NCBI GenBank assembly: GCA_001873185.1 | Contig: MNYQ01000211.1 | Location: 1-50,335, forward strand | Length of the DNA: 50,335 nucleotides | Reading direction: 5' to 3' | DNA from: Ignavibacteria bacterium CG2_30_36_16 | Lineage (GTDB): Bacteria; Bacteroidota; Ignavibacteria; Ignavibacteriales; Ignavibacteriaceae | Shown here: positions 27,808 through 37,344 of the stretch, one piece after another | Layout: each line of letters begins with the position of its first letter | Position numbering within the stretch: the first letter of the stretch is position 1 | Notes under the pieces: model-generated | The model's database searches: none | Told to the model about the DNA's origin: nothing | Seen by the model: only the letters and a program-made list of their open reading frames with translations | Program-made: the position numbers and the translations under genes

Positions 27808-28612
27808 TTGTTAAGAAAAGATTTTAATTTCCTGCTAATATCTAATATTATAAAAATATTTTGCTTCATACTCATAGCTGCAAATGCACCGGCACAGATG
27901 CGAATAAAAGCTGTTGGCGATATTATGCTTGGCTCACTTACTCCCAGAACTATTATTCCATCTGACAGTGGAGATGTTTTTAGCAAGAGTATCGGGCGTT
28001 ACCCAACTGGCGCCGATATAGTTTTTGGCAATCTTGAAGGTGCAATAATAAGCGAAGGAATTAGACCTGTAAAGTGCAGCGATGCTTCCCGTACGCTTGG
28101 CAAATGTTACGAATTTGGCATGCCGGATTTTCTTGCTCCATCGCTTGTGAAGATGGGTTTTACTTTGCTTAACCTCGATAACAATCACTCCGAAGATTAT
28201 GGAGAAGCCGCATATTTATTTACGATTAAAAAACTATCGGAATTAAAAATAATCTCCCTTCCCAAAAAAGATTGTCGTAAGCGGGATTAGCTGTATTCTT
28301 GATGTTTATGTTGATGAAATTTCGGGAAAATTTTTAAGAGGCTAAATTATTCCGGTCATTCAAATTCCGCCGGGTATTCCTGTTTATGATGAAAGAAAAA
28401 ACAGCATTAAAATAATAAAACAACTAACTTCAATTGATTTTCCGTTAACCGATTTGGTACTTACAGACAGCGGTGTAATTCTTCCGCTAACACTACCATC
28501 ACCCGAATATTGTGCCTTTGAAATTAAAAAAATGACGATCACTCAATCTCTTAGTAAAATTAAAATGCGTGAAGTTCCGTCTATCTTAAAAATTGAGATA
28601 ACCGTTGAATAA
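27808..28612 (+). pseudogene. Decayed CapA-like (poly-gamma-glutamate synthesis) gene
   Basis: The first 160 codons (27808-28290, TTG start, signal peptide ending near 'NAPAQ') match the N-terminal half of CapA-type metallophosphatases: 'KAVGDIMLGS', 'DIVFGNLEGAI', and 'LNLDNNHSEDYG'. The reading frame then shifts; the following codons give 'SGISCILDVYVDEISGKFLRG', an in-frame stop, and 'PVIQIPPGIPVYDERKNSI' up to a stop at 28610-28612, which looks like the C-terminus of the same family. The middle of the protein, including the usual later metal ligands, is missing. I infer an internal deletion with frameshift plus a nonsense mutation. Two small proteins are the alternative, but the remnants fit one parent gene better. 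Confidence 0.7.
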
Positions 28613-28637
28613 TAAAATATTCTTCTGAAAAATGAAG

Positions 28638-29192
28638 TTACACTTCCATTATTTCTATTTCTTTGAGCTTTAAAATATCGTCGACAGTTTCAACATGTTC
28701 ATTGGTAATTTTTTGCACTCTGTCTTCAGCATCTTTTAGCTGGTCTTCCGATATTTTCTTTTCCTTTTCTTCTCGCTTCAAATGATCGTTTGCATCTCTT
28801 CTGATATTTCGGATTGCAACTCTTGTTTCTTCTCCGAAACGTTTTGTTAGTTTTACATACTCTTTTCTTCTTTCTTCGTTCAACGGCGGTATAGGTATCT
28901 TTAAATTTGTGCCGTCGCTGATAGGATTAAAACCAAGATTTGCTTCGATGATAGCCCTATCAACCACCTGAACCATTGCTTTATCCCAGGGTGTAATGGA
29001 GAGTGTATGAACATCAAGCACAGAAATATTAGCAACCTGATTGATGGGCATGCGCGCGCCGTAATAGTCTACTTTTATACCGTCAAGCAGGGCAGTAGTA
29101 GCTTTCCCTGTTCTCACTTTTGCTAATTCGCTTCTTAGCGCTTCGAGTGATTTGTCCATTCTCGATTTAGCGTCTTTAATTATTTGTTCCAT
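28638..29192 (-). CDS. frr: Ribosome recycling factor
   Basis: Splits the post-termination ribosome together with EF-G. The length of 184 residues is standard. The conserved start 'AKSRMDKSLEALRSELAKVRTGKA', 'IPIPPLNEERRKEYVKL' and 'AIRNIRRDANDHLK' are intact. It follows pyrH by 90 bases on the minus strand, the common pyrH-frr order. Confidence 0.97.
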   Translation of the reverse strand: MEQIIKDAKSRMDKSLEALRSELAKVRTGKATTALLDGIKVDYYGARMPINQVANISVLDVHTLSITPWDKAMVQVVDRAIIEANLGFNPISDGTNLKIPIPPLNEERRKEYVKLTKRFGEETRVAIRNIRRDANDHLKREEKEKKISEDQLKDAEDRVQKITNEHVETVDDILKLKEIEIMEV

Positions 29193-29282
29193 AATGTCCT
29201 TAATAAGTTGTTAATTAAAAGCGAAAAAGCACATAAAAAAATTAAGCGACAAAAATTAAATTATCAAGCAATCAATAAATAT

Positions 29283-30002
29283 TTATTTATTGGAGATGAA
29301 TGTTCCAACTTTTTCGCCATTTACCAATCTGAGTAAATTACCGGGTTGGTTCATGTCAAAAACAATCATCGGAAGATTGTTTTCCTGACACAAACTTACT
29401 GCCGTTAAATCCATTATACGCAAACTTCTATTTATTATATCAAGATAGCTAATATTATTAAAGCGTAAAGCATCAGGATTTTTTTCCGGATCCGAATCAT
29501 ACACACCGTCAACGCGGGTTCCTTTTATAATTACGTCGGCTTGTATTTCAACTGCTCTTAACGAGGCTGCTGTATCGGTGCTAAAGTAAGGATGCCCGGT
29601 CCCGGCGCCGAAAATAACTACTCTTCCTTTTTCAAGATGACGGATTGCTCTTCTTCGTATATATGGTTCGGCTACCTGTTCCATACTTATCGAACTCATC
29701 AACCGGGAGTACACGCCCGTATGTTCTATGGCATTTTGAAGAGCGAGTGAATTAATCATTGTTGCAAGCATACCCATCTGGTCGCCGGTTACCCGGTCTA
29801 TTCCCTGGTCACTTGCGCTTAACCCGCGGTAGATGTTCCCGCCGCCTATAACAATTCCAATCTGAACTCCGGCTTCTTTTACTTTCTTAACTTCTTTAGC
29901 AAAAAAGTTTAATACATTATGGTCAATCCCAAATCCTTTTTGCCCCATTAACGATTCGCCGCTTAATTTAAGGAGAATTCTTTTGTACTTTAGCTCGCTC
30001 AT
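29283..30002 (-). CDS. pyrH: UMP kinase
   Basis: Phosphorylates UMP to UDP in pyrimidine nucleotide synthesis; bacterial enzymes are hexameric amino-acid-kinase fold proteins controlled by GTP and UTP. The 239-residue protein shows '[13 protein letters not shown]', '[12 protein letters not shown]', '[15 protein letters not shown]' and '[20 protein letters not shown]'. A terminator hairpin lies just upstream, between it and tsf, so it may have its own promoter or depend on readthrough. No strong Shine-Dalgarno is visible. Confidence 0.97.
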   Translation of the reverse strand: MSELKYKRILLKLSGESLMGQKGFGIDHNVLNFFAKEVKKVKEAGVQIGIVIGGGNIYRGLSASDQGIDRVTGDQMGMLATMINSLALQNAIEHTGVYSRLMSSISMEQVAEPYIRRRAIRHLEKGRVVIFGAGTGHPYFSTDTAASLRAVEIQADVIIKGTRVDGVYDSDPEKNPDALRFNNISYLDIINRSLRIMDLTAVSLCQENNLPMIVFDMNQPGNLLRLVNGEKVGTFISNK

Positions 30003-30045
30003 TATGTCACTTTCAAAAATTCAAAAATCCGAACATTTAAATATA

Positions 30046-30075
30046 AAAAAAGGTCTTAATAATTAAGACCTTTTT
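30046..30075 (-). terminator. Terminator between tsf and pyrH
   Basis: A perfect stem AAAAAGGTCTTAA / TTAAGACCTTTTT with a tiny loop, running into T on both strands. On the minus strand it lies just after the tsf stop codon. It should end or attenuate transcription from the ribosomal-protein genes before pyrH-frr. Confidence 0.8.
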
Positions 30076-30084
30076 ATAAAAAGC

Positions 30085-30948
30085 TTATTGAGCTTTATTT
30101 TCATCACCGAGGTGATAACGCTTAAACATAACCAACTTAATTACCGAATTATGTTTGTTGTTGAACTCTTTTATCAAGTCACTTATCGTTTTCGTGTTAT
30201 CTTTTATATAAGCCTGCTCGAACAAGCAATTTTCCTGATAAAATTTAGCAATTTTTCCTTGAGCAATTACATCAAGTATCTTTTCCGGCTTACCTTCTTT
30301 ACGTGCAATTTCTTTGTAGATATCAATTTCTTTTTCAATTGTATCAATTGGAACTTCTTCTCTGTATATGCAAAAAGGTTTCATTGCTGCCACTTGCATT
30401 GCCGTATCTTTACCGATTTCTAAAAGCTCAGCTTTGCCTTCACCTACGTTTGAAAACTCAACTAAAACACCGAGTTTTGAACCGGGATGAATGTAATCTA
30501 CAATTAGTCCATTTTCTAATTCCACAACTAAAAATCTTGATACTTCAGTTTTTTCACCGACCTTTCCCATTACTTCATCAAGACATTCCTTAACGTTCGG
30601 ATATTTCTCTAGTAATTCTGTGGGATTTGCAGGTTTATTTTTAAAGACAGTTTCTAATACAAGGTTAGCAAATTTTTTAAAGTCATCGCTGTTTGCAACA
30701 AAATCAGTTTCGCAGTTAATTTCAACAATTGCGGCTTTTGTTTTGTCTTCAGAAATTTTTGTTAAAACAATTCCTTCGGTGGCTGTTTTTTCAGCCCTTT
30801 TTGCTGCAACTGCTGCTCCTTTTTTGCGGAGAATTTCAATTGCTTTCTGAAAGTCGCCGTTGGCTTCGGTGAGAGCTTTTTTGCAGTCCATCATACCAGC
30901 GCCGGTTTTTTTTCTTAATTCATTAACATCTGCGGCAGTAATAGCCAT
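30085..30948 (-). CDS. tsf: Elongation factor Ts
   Basis: Nucleotide exchange factor for EF-Tu. The 287-residue protein has the N-terminal UBA-like domain ('VNELRKKTGAGMMDCKKAL') and the EF-Tu contact motif 'CETDFVANSDDF' near 80, then two core subdomains. It starts 13 bases after the rpsB stop, with AAGGAT upstream, and is cotranscribed with rpsB. Confidence 0.97.
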   Translation of the reverse strand: MAITAADVNELRKKTGAGMMDCKKALTEANGDFQKAIEILRKKGAAVAAKRAEKTATEGIVLTKISEDKTKAAIVEINCETDFVANSDDFKKFANLVLETVFKNKPANPTELLEKYPNVKECLDEVMGKVGEKTEVSRFLVVELENGLIVDYIHPGSKLGVLVEFSNVGEGKAELLEIGKDTAMQVAAMKPFCIYREEVPIDTIEKEIDIYKEIARKEGKPEKILDVIAQGKIAKFYQENCLFEQAYIKDNTKTISDLIKEFNNKHNSVIKLVMFKRYHLGDENKAQ

Positions 30949-30961
30949 TTTCTAAATCCTT

Positions 30962-31831
30962 CTATTTATTTTCAGAAGATTCGGTTGATGCCTCATCTTT
31001 TGATGGTTCTTCTTTTTTATCTTTTACTTCCCTGTTTTCTCTCGGTTTTCTTTTAAATTCCCGAGTTTCTTTTTCCTCTTTTCTTCCTTCTTCTCTAACT
31101 TTTCTTTCTCTTTCAACAACGGCAGCTTCTTCGGCTTTTAATTCTTTAGCCCTTGCGGTACCTTCCTGAACGGCATCAGCTACATAATTGACGATGAATT
31201 CAATTGTTTTAACCGCATCATCATTTGCTGGGATTACGTAATCTATAGGGTCCGGATCGCAATTTGTATCAACTATTGCAAAAACTGGTATGCCAAGTCT
31301 TTTGGCTTCTTTTACTGCAATTGCTTCTTTTTTGATATCTACAACGAACATAGCTCCTGGTAATCTTGACATATCTTCAATGCCTTCGAGAATTTGTTTT
31401 AGTTTGTCTTTCTCTCTTGTAAGGAACAACCGTTCTTTTTTTGTAATTTTCTCAAAAGTTCCATCGGTCTCGGATTTTTCAATATTGTGAAGTCTTTTTA
31501 TATTTTTTCTGATGGTTGAGAAATTTGTCAGCATACCGCCAAGCCATCTTTCGCTTACCCAGTGAGCATCACATTTTCTTGCTTCAACTTCAAGAATATT
31601 CTTTGCTTGTTTTTTTGTGCCGACGAATAAAACTTTCTTTCCTTCAGCAGCAAGCGCACCTATTGCAGTTGCGGCTTTGTCAAGCTCTGTCATTGTTTTT
31701 TTAACGTCTATAATGTGAATCCCGTTTTTTTCCATGAAGATGTATGGCTTCATTTTAGGATTCCAACGGCGGGTCAAATGTCCAAAGTGCGCACCGGATT
31801 CGATGAGCGTAACTAAATCGATCTTTTTCAT
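30962..31831 (-). CDS. rpsB: 30S ribosomal protein S2
   Basis: Structural protein of the small subunit. The S2 core covers about residues 1-228 with '[19 protein letters not shown]', '[10 protein letters not shown]' and '[15 protein letters not shown]'. A highly charged C-terminal tail of about 60 residues (K/E/R-rich, from 'KELKAEE') extends beyond the usual end; such tails are seen in this phylum. AGGAG lies 5 bases before the ATG. The long leader upstream of it folds into a nested hairpin that may serve autoregulation. Confidence 0.97.
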   Translation of the reverse strand: MKKIDLVTLIESGAHFGHLTRRWNPKMKPYIFMEKNGIHIIDVKKTMTELDKAATAIGALAAEGKKVLFVGTKKQAKNILEVEARKCDAHWVSERWLGGMLTNFSTIRKNIKRLHNIEKSETDGTFEKITKKERLFLTREKDKLKQILEGIEDMSRLPGAMFVVDIKKEAIAVKEAKRLGIPVFAIVDTNCDPDPIDYVIPANDDAVKTIEFIVNYVADAVQEGTARAKELKAEEAAVVERERKVREEGRKEEKETREFKRKPRENREVKDKKEEPSKDEASTESSENK

Positions 31832-31852
31832 TGCAACTCCTGTTTAACTTCT

Positions 31853-31914
31853 ACTTCCGTCTGCTTTGCCTTTCATCCACTTAAATGCGGGACACAGGAG
31901 GCAAATCGGGAAGT
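31853..31914 (-). promoter_or_regulatory. Structured rpsB leader RNA (possible S2 autoregulatory element)
   Basis: Three nested pairings are visible in the 117-base rpsI-rpsB gap: ACTTCC with GGAAGT, TTTGCCT with AGGCAAA, and an apical CCGC-loop-GTGG pairing that uses a G-U pair only in the minus-strand RNA. The element sits 21 bases before the rpsB start codon. Ribosomal protein S2 controls its own mRNA in several bacteria; whether this fold is a known leader family cannot be checked here. Confidence 0.5.
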
Positions 31915-31948
31915 ATGTATGATTATTATATTATTGTTTATTAAAAAA

Positions 31949-32335
31949 TTATCTCTTCGAAAACTGGAATCTTTTGCGAGCTTTTGGCTGCCCGTATTTT
32001 TTACGCTCAACCATTCGAGGGTCTCTTGTAAGCATTCCGTCAGGTTTAAGTTTTATCCTGTATTCTGGGTTAATATTTAAAAGCGCTCTTGCAATACCAA
32101 GACGAATAGCCTGAGCCTGTCCGGTTGTTCCGCCTCCACGTACATTGGCGCTAATGTCGTATTGTCCCTCGGTCTCGGTCAATTTAAGAGGAGTTAAAAT
32201 ATCTTCTCTACTAAGCAGCATTGGAAACATATGTTCAAATTCTTTTCCATTCACGGTAATTTTACCGTTGCCGCTTCTTAAAATTACTCTTGCAACAGAT
32301 GTTTTTCTTCTGCCTACAAATATTTGGTCGGTCAT
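31949..32335 (-). CDS. rpsI: 30S ribosomal protein S9
   Basis: Small-subunit protein whose C-terminal tail reaches the decoding centre. The 128-residue protein shows '[24 protein letters not shown]', '[20 protein letters not shown]' and the basic end '[17 protein letters not shown]' that terminates in KR, as in functional S9. It follows rplM by 10 bases, the universal L13-S9 pair. Confidence 0.98.
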   Translation of the reverse strand: MTDQIFVGRRKTSVARVILRSGNGKITVNGKEFEHMFPMLLSREDILTPLKLTETEGQYDISANVRGGGTTGQAQAIRLGIARALLNINPEYRIKLKPDGMLTRDPRMVERKKYGQPKARKRFQFSKR

Positions 32336-32345
32336 TTAATCTCCG

Positions 32346-32786
32346 TTAAAAACTTAATATTTCTGGTTTCTGTGCTTCGTGTGGATGCTTTTCGTCGGAA
32401 TAAACTTTTAATTTTTTGATAAGTTTTTTACCTAGCCTGGTTTTAGGCAGCATACCTTTTACGGCATTTTCAATCACAAATTCAGGCTTTTTAGCAATTA
32501 TGTCTCCAAAACTTCTTACCTTCAAACCTCCCGGATATCCGGAATGATGTGCGTAAGTCTTCATCTGTTCTCTTTTGCCTGTCATCTTCACCTGCTTGGC
32601 ATTAATGACAATAACAAAATCGCCGGTATCCATGTTAGGTGTAAATAAGGCTTTGTTTTTCCCACGAATTACTCTGGCAACCCGTGTAGCAAGACGTCCT
32701 AAAACCTGGTCTTTTGCATCAACAACGAACCACTTTCTGTCAGCGTCTTCAGCTTTAATAAATCTTGTTAATTTCTCTTGCTTCAC
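32346..32786 (-). CDS. rplM: 50S ribosomal protein L13
   Basis: Early assembly protein of the large subunit. The 146-residue protein carries 'KWFVVDAKDQVLGRLATRVA', 'GDFVIVINAKQVKMTGKR', 'YAHHSGYPGGLK' and 'KGMLPKTRLGKKLIKKLKVY'. It is the first gene of the rplM-rpsI-rpsB-tsf run, with GGAGG upstream of the start. Confidence 0.98.
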   Translation of the reverse strand: MKQEKLTRFIKAEDADRKWFVVDAKDQVLGRLATRVARVIRGKNKALFTPNMDTGDFVIVINAKQVKMTGKREQMKTYAHHSGYPGGLKVRSFGDIIAKKPEFVIENAVKGMLPKTRLGKKLIKKLKVYSDEKHPHEAQKPEILSF

Positions 32787-33268
32787 AATTAATTTCCTCC
32801 GAAACCGATAAACTTTTTAATAAAGAGACTAAAAATAATCTTATGAAGATAGAAAGTCAAGAAAAGCACAATTAAATGACTCATGAGAATTCTTTTGTAA
32901 TTAATAATACCATTTTATTACAAAATTAAAGAATTTTGAAAAGGTGGCTGATTAAAACCTTAAAAAAAATTGTAAGTACAAATTCGATTCGGTTTACTCT
33001 TTTGGGCAGAATTTTAAGCTGTGATAATGTGTAGAAAGTATAACGTAAAATTTTCTATAGAGGTTAGTGATTACACCGGGGAAATAATTGAATCGCATGA
33101 ATGCATGAAAGTACATTCGACAATGTTCCTAAATTAATCATTTAATCTTCGAGCTAACGGATTGATAGCCTTTCGATAATTTATAGGTAACATGTAATAA
33201 TATTTTTCTTTTAATAAAAATACTATTAGGTAATAAATCACATGCCAAGTTTTGCGCTATGTGTGTTA
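32787..33268. other. Gene-free interval between rplM and the TonB-like gene
   Basis: About 480 AT-rich bases with no credible ORF. A weak promoter match for rplM lies at 32844-32871 on the minus strand (TTG, 17 bases, TATCTTCA). I see no RNA gene or repeat in the remainder. Confidence 0.4.
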
Positions 33269-34003
33269 TCAAAAAAGCTGGCTACCGAATTTAAAAGTCT
33301 TAATCATGCCGAAAAACTCTTTTTGAAACATCATAAAATTTTCCCGACCGTTCACTATCAGTTTAAGACTAAAATCTTCTTTCTCCTCTGTTCTGAAATA
33401 AAAAACTTGTGACACTTGCCCGGCTAATTCTTCAGGCTGATTATAATAGGCTTTATAATATTTTGTTTGCAGCGTGTCCGTAAATCTTTTGGGATTAAAT
33501 AAATATTTTTCCTTTACTTCCAAAAAGACATAGGGAGGAGCGTCATATTTTTTACTTGTAGACCAGAATGTAACCGCGTCTAATTTACCTTTAACATTTT
33601 GATCCATAAACGTCCAGCCTGCCGGATACTTAATTCTAACATTCCGTGTCGGTTCACTATAAGTTTGATTAAGTAAAGATGTATCAGCTTCCGAAGGATT
33701 TAAGGAATAATAAACAAGTGATGATTCTTTTTCTTTCTGTTTTTCTACCAGAGGCTCTTCTTCCATTATTTTATCCTTTGTTTCAGTAGTTGACTCTTCG
33801 TTAACAACTTTATTAGAATTTTCATCCGATTCAAATTGCTGAAGTTCAAGCATTATGGAGGCGGAACGCGGCGCCTCATATAAAAAGCTTACAAAAAATC
33901 CGCTCAACAAAAAGATAAAAAAATGAATAAACAACGAGATGATTAATCCAAGCGCTGGAAATCCATCCTTTCTACTTTTTATTTTAAGTTCTTCAATATT
34001 CAA
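33269..34003 (-). CDS. Single-span envelope protein, TonB-like N-terminus
   Basis: A 244-residue protein with a short basic cytoplasmic start, one membrane helix (about 17-42), an acidic low-complexity linker (about 60-95, rich in E and K) and a C-terminal globular domain (about 118-244). The N-terminal arrangement resembles TonB proteins, but the C-terminus has no TonB fold signature; its 'RNVRIKYPAGWTFMDQ' opening is instead like PsbP-type or other periplasmic domains that begin with a 'YP.GW' motif. It stands alone. A periplasmic sensor or adaptor is possible; I cannot name a function. Confidence 0.6.
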   Translation of the reverse strand: MNIEELKIKSRKDGFPALGLIISLFIHFFIFLLSGFFVSFLYEAPRSASIMLELQQFESDENSNKVVNEESTTETKDKIMEEEPLVEKQKEKESSLVYYSLNPSEADTSLLNQTYSEPTRNVRIKYPAGWTFMDQNVKGKLDAVTFWSTSKKYDAPPYVFLEVKEKYLFNPKRFTDTLQTKYYKAYYNQPEELAGQVSQVFYFRTEEKEDFSLKLIVNGRENFMMFQKEFFGMIKTFKFGSQLF

Positions 34004-34181
34004 AAAATTACTCTTTACTTATACCAATACAGTAGTTAAGAACCGCATTTTTTTTTGACAATTATATCCAACTAAAGAAAAACTAAACTTTGGCAGCATT
34101 TATTTATAGTTAAACAAATCATCAAAATCTTTTCCTTTACTTTGCAATCAGGCTCATCGAAAAATTTTAGTTCAAAAAACA

Positions 34182-34212
34182 TTTGAAGCCTAAATCAAAT
34201 TTACTAATTTTG
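34182..34212 (+). promoter_or_regulatory. Consensus promoter of the epimerase gene
   Basis: TTTG (34182-34185), exactly 19 bases, then TAATTTTG (34205-34212): a full match to the Bacteroidota -33/-7 consensus, about 30 bases before the start codon. Confidence 0.6.
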
Positions 34213-34244
34213 TCTCTACTTATTAAAAGGACAATAAAGTTTAT

Positions 34245-35279
34245 ATGAAAGTATTAATAACCGGCGGATCCGGCTTTCTCGGTATTAATTTAATTAGGTA
34301 CTTACACTCAAGGGATTATCAAATAGTTTCGCTCGATATCGCCGATTTTGATTATACGGATATGAATGAAAAAATTGAAATAATCAAAGGCGACATTAGA
34401 GACAAGGAAGTTGTAAAAAAAGCGGTTGACTCTTGTAGTATCGTGATTCATACAGCTGCAGCGCTGCCTTTGTACAGCCCCGAAGATATTTTTTCGACCG
34501 ACATAGACGGCACAAGAAATTTAATTGAAGCATCTCATTCGGCGGGAGTAAAAAGGTTTATTCACATTTCATCAACGGCGGTGTATGGAATTCCGGATCA
34601 TCATCCGCTTTTTGAAGATGATAAGCTCGACGGCGTTGGTCCTTATGGAAAAGCAAAAATAAAAGCAGAGGAAGAATGCTCCCGATACCGCAGAAAAATG
34701 TGCGTGCCTATTCTGCGCCCCAAATCATTTATTGGTCCCGAACGTCTTGGCGTTTTCGATCTCCTGTACGATTGGGCAAAAGACGGCAAAGGATTTCCGA
34801 TGATTGGCAGCGGAAAAAACAGATACCAGCTTTTAGATGTGGAGGATTTATGCGAAGCGATTTATCTTTGCATGACTTTGGATGAACAAAATGTTAACGA
34901 TACTTTCAACATCGGGGCAAAAGAGTTTACTACGATGAGAGAAGACTACCAGGCTGTGCTTGATTATGCAGGGCACGGTAAAAAAATTGTTGGACTTCCA
35001 GAAAAACCTATAATCTTTATTCTAAAATTTTTAGAAGCATTAAAGCTTTCGCCACTTTATAAATGGGTTTATGAAACAGCTTCTAAAGATTCATTCGTTT
35101 CTATTGAAAAAGCAGAAAAAGTATTAGGCTATAATCCAAAGTACTCAAACAAAGATGCACTGATAAGGAATTATAAGTGGTACATCGAGCATATCAATGA
35201 GTTTAAGAATTCGAGCGGCATTTCACATCGTGTGCCATGGAAGCAGGGAATACTCCGACTAGCAAAAATGTTTTTTTAA
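34245..35279 (+). CDS. NAD-dependent epimerase/dehydratase (extended SDR)
   Basis: A 344-residue extended short-chain dehydrogenase of the sugar-nucleotide/sterol type. The Rossmann NAD motif 'GGSGFLG' is at 7-13, the catalytic serine region 'HISSTAVYG' near 103-111, and the catalytic 'YGKAK' (YxxxK) near 132. Members epimerise, dehydrate or oxidise sugar nucleotides or related alcohols. The sequence context (single gene, next to a deoxyhypusine-synthase-like gene) does not reveal the substrate. The ending 'ILRLAKMFF' lacks a membrane anchor but is hydrophobic. Confidence 0.85.
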   Translation: MKVLITGGSGFLGINLIRYLHSRDYQIVSLDIADFDYTDMNEKIEIIKGDIRDKEVVKKAVDSCSIVIHTAAALPLYSPEDIFSTDIDGTRNLIEASHSAGVKRFIHISSTAVYGIPDHHPLFEDDKLDGVGPYGKAKIKAEEECSRYRRKMCVPILRPKSFIGPERLGVFDLLYDWAKDGKGFPMIGSGKNRYQLLDVEDLCEAIYLCMTLDEQNVNDTFNIGAKEFTTMREDYQAVLDYAGHGKKIVGLPEKPIIFILKFLEALKLSPLYKWVYETASKDSFVSIEKAEKVLGYNPKYSNKDALIRNYKWYIEHINEFKNSSGISHRVPWKQGILRLAKMFF

Positions 35280-35456
35280 CTTAAGGGCAACTTTCATTAA
35301 GAAAGTATTTCTGTCTTTGTCTTGTTTTCGATCCGTACCTTTTGAAAAAGTTCAACTTAAAAAGAGTATAACTTTTCTTATTTCAATAGTATTTGTTTTC
35401 CTCTAATTATTGTTATTTTATTTCCCATAAAAATTAAAATTACAGAAAGAAAAAAT

Positions 35457-36500
35457 ATGGCTACGAAGAAAGATTATTTGAAGGAAACCATTAAGCATAT
35501 TGACATTAAAGAGCATAATGTTATTCCATTAGTTGATGCTATGGGCGGCATGGCTTTTTCGGCGCGAACATTAAACCGAGCAGCAAATATATACAACACA
35601 ATGCTGGGCGATGAAAAATGCAGCATTATTCTAACGCTTGCCGGCAGCCTTTTTAGCGCGGGTTTAAAGAAAGTTGTTTATGACCTCGTTATGAACAATA
35701 TGGTGGATGCAATTGTATCTACCGGCGCAATAATTGTCGATCAGGATTTTTTTGAAGCTCTCGGCTACAAACATTACAAAGGCACTCAGTTTGTAAACGA
35801 CAACGAGATGCGCGAATTGATGATCGATAGAATTTATGATACTTTTATCGACGAAGAAGAATTAAGAATTTGCGATGACACAACAGCAAAAATTGCCGAC
35901 TCGCTTGAACCGCGTCCTTATTCTTCACGCGAATTTATTTATGAAATGGGTAAATACCTAGAAGCGCAGGGCGGACCTAAAGTAGAAGATTCAGTTATAT
36001 GGGCTTGCTATAAAAAGAACGTGCCCATTTTTGTTCCGGCGTTTTCTGATTGTTCAGCAGGCTTTGGATTATTAGTACATCAAACTCAGAACCCGACCCA
36101 TCATGTTTCGATCGATTCTGCTAAAGATTTTTTAGAATTAACTAAAATAAAAATTGCCTGCAAAGAAACGGGTATATTTATGATTGGCGGCGGAGTGCCT
36201 AAAAACTTTACTCAGGATATTGTGGTTGCTGCAGATATTTTACAGGAAGACGCATCAATGCATAAATATGCTGTTCAAATTACTGTTGCCGATGAACGTG
36301 ACGGCGCACTTTCCGGTTCAACATTAAAAGAAGCAAGTTCCTGGGGAAAAGTCGAAACCACTTTTGAGCAGATGGTTTATGCCGAAGCTACGATAGCAAT
36401 GCCGCTCGTTGTCGGCTATGCTTATCACAAGGGCGCTTGGAAAAAAAGGAAAGCTAAAGAATTTCAAAAACTTTATGCTCCGGCTTCTGCAGATGCTTAA
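35457..36500 (+). CDS. Deoxyhypusine synthase family protein
   Basis: A 347-residue member of the deoxyhypusine synthase family, NAD-dependent enzymes that move the aminobutyl group of spermidine. In eukaryotes and archaea the acceptor is eIF5A; bacteria lack eIF5A, and several bacterial homologues are proposed to make polyamines such as homospermidine. Visible are the NAD-site 'STGAIIVDQDFFEALG', 'VPIFVPAFSDCSAGFG', the glycine-rich 'MIGGGVPKNF' and the conserved lysine context 'SSWGK' near 297-301, matching the catalytic lysine of the human enzyme ('SWGK'). The active lysine is present, so catalysis is likely. Its true substrate here is unproven. Confidence 0.85.
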   Translation: MATKKDYLKETIKHIDIKEHNVIPLVDAMGGMAFSARTLNRAANIYNTMLGDEKCSIILTLAGSLFSAGLKKVVYDLVMNNMVDAIVSTGAIIVDQDFFEALGYKHYKGTQFVNDNEMRELMIDRIYDTFIDEEELRICDDTTAKIADSLEPRPYSSREFIYEMGKYLEAQGGPKVEDSVIWACYKKNVPIFVPAFSDCSAGFGLLVHQTQNPTHHVSIDSAKDFLELTKIKIACKETGIFMIGGGVPKNFTQDIVVAADILQEDASMHKYAVQITVADERDGALSGSTLKEASSWGKVETTFEQMVYAEATIAMPLVVGYAYHKGAWKKRKAKEFQKLYAPASADA

Positions 36501-36533
36501 GTGAGTTTTACGAAAAAAAAGATTAAAAAAAAA

Positions 36534-36561
36534 CCGTCCTAAAAATTTTCTTTTAGGACGG
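36534..36561. terminator. Convergent terminator between the DHS-like gene and the hypothetical gene
   Basis: An 11-bp perfect stem CCGTCCTAAAA / TTTTAGGACGG with a 6-base loop. On the minus strand it is followed by a long T run, so it clearly terminates the gene at 36590; it lies after the plus-strand gene as well. Confidence 0.85.
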
Positions 36562-36589
36562 CACATTGTCTCTCTTTAGTTCATGAATC

Positions 36590-37021
36590 TTAAGGAGTGT
36601 ACTTAAAACGCGTTAGGCTTTGCTGCCCGTTCCAATAATAATCATTCACAACTTTCATACGGGGGATGATTCTATTCTTTGAAGATAAGTGAAAATAATC
36701 ATTTCTAATTCCGCTGCCGAAAACATCACCCAAAGAATGCCGCTGAGAATATTTGGCTCGATCATTTCTTTTTACCGGTACATGAATTGGCTGAGCTATG
36801 GCTTCGGTTTTTAACGAAAAAACCTGAGCGGAATAATCTGCTAAAGCAGGAATTTCCGTTCTGACATGAGTAAAATCTTGATTGGCTTTTTCAACTCCGT
36901 CTTCCCCGGAAAAATCTCTTCTTCTTTTCGAGCGGGAAACAATAAATGACACTACTACTAATATAAATCCGCCGGTAGCAACAAAAATTATTGATGTAAA
37001 AATTATACTGTTTAAAGTCAT
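36590..37021 (-). CDS. Hypothetical single-span membrane protein
   Basis: The ORF track starts at 37090, but AAAGGAT precedes the ATG at 37021, and the protein then begins directly with a membrane helix ('MTLNSIIFTSIIFVATGGFI'); I prefer that start (143 residues). After the helix (about 5-29) comes a basic stretch 'SRSKRRRDF' and a polar, probably flexible domain with no known motif. By the positive-inside rule the C-terminal part is likely cytoplasmic. No family is recognised and no partner gene is adjacent. Confidence 0.55.
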   Translation of the reverse strand: MTLNSIIFTSIIFVATGGFILVVVSFIVSRSKRRRDFSGEDGVEKANQDFTHVRTEIPALADYSAQVFSLKTEAIAQPIHVPVKRNDRAKYSQRHSLGDVFGSGIRNDYFHLSSKNRIIPRMKVVNDYYWNGQQSLTRFKYTP

Positions 37022-37344
37022 CAATTTATCCTTTGAAAGTTGAAAAAATACTTTTATCTGAGCTGTACTATGCAGATGTTGTGCCATCAAAGAAAGTAAT
37101 GAATTTGTTCTAAAATGAAATTCTGAACCGTTTTACTCTGTATCATTCTAATACTTAAAATCAGAATAGAACAGCGAGATGATTATCAAACTGTTTTTAG
37201 TTACTTTGTTTTTTATCGTGGGATAGTTTAGTCGCTACACAGTGGTTGCACGTTTCATGTTTGATACTGAATTGAAAGGAATTCAATTTGAAGTTAGTGC
37301 AGAAGCAGATTTCCACTCGTTATAAACCTTCGGACATTTTACTT

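Noticed and set aside
37130-37320. Short ORF 'MIIKLFLVTLFF' and following frame as a small secreted protein
   Set aside because: It stops after 15 codons and the following frame has no start; more likely decayed sequence.
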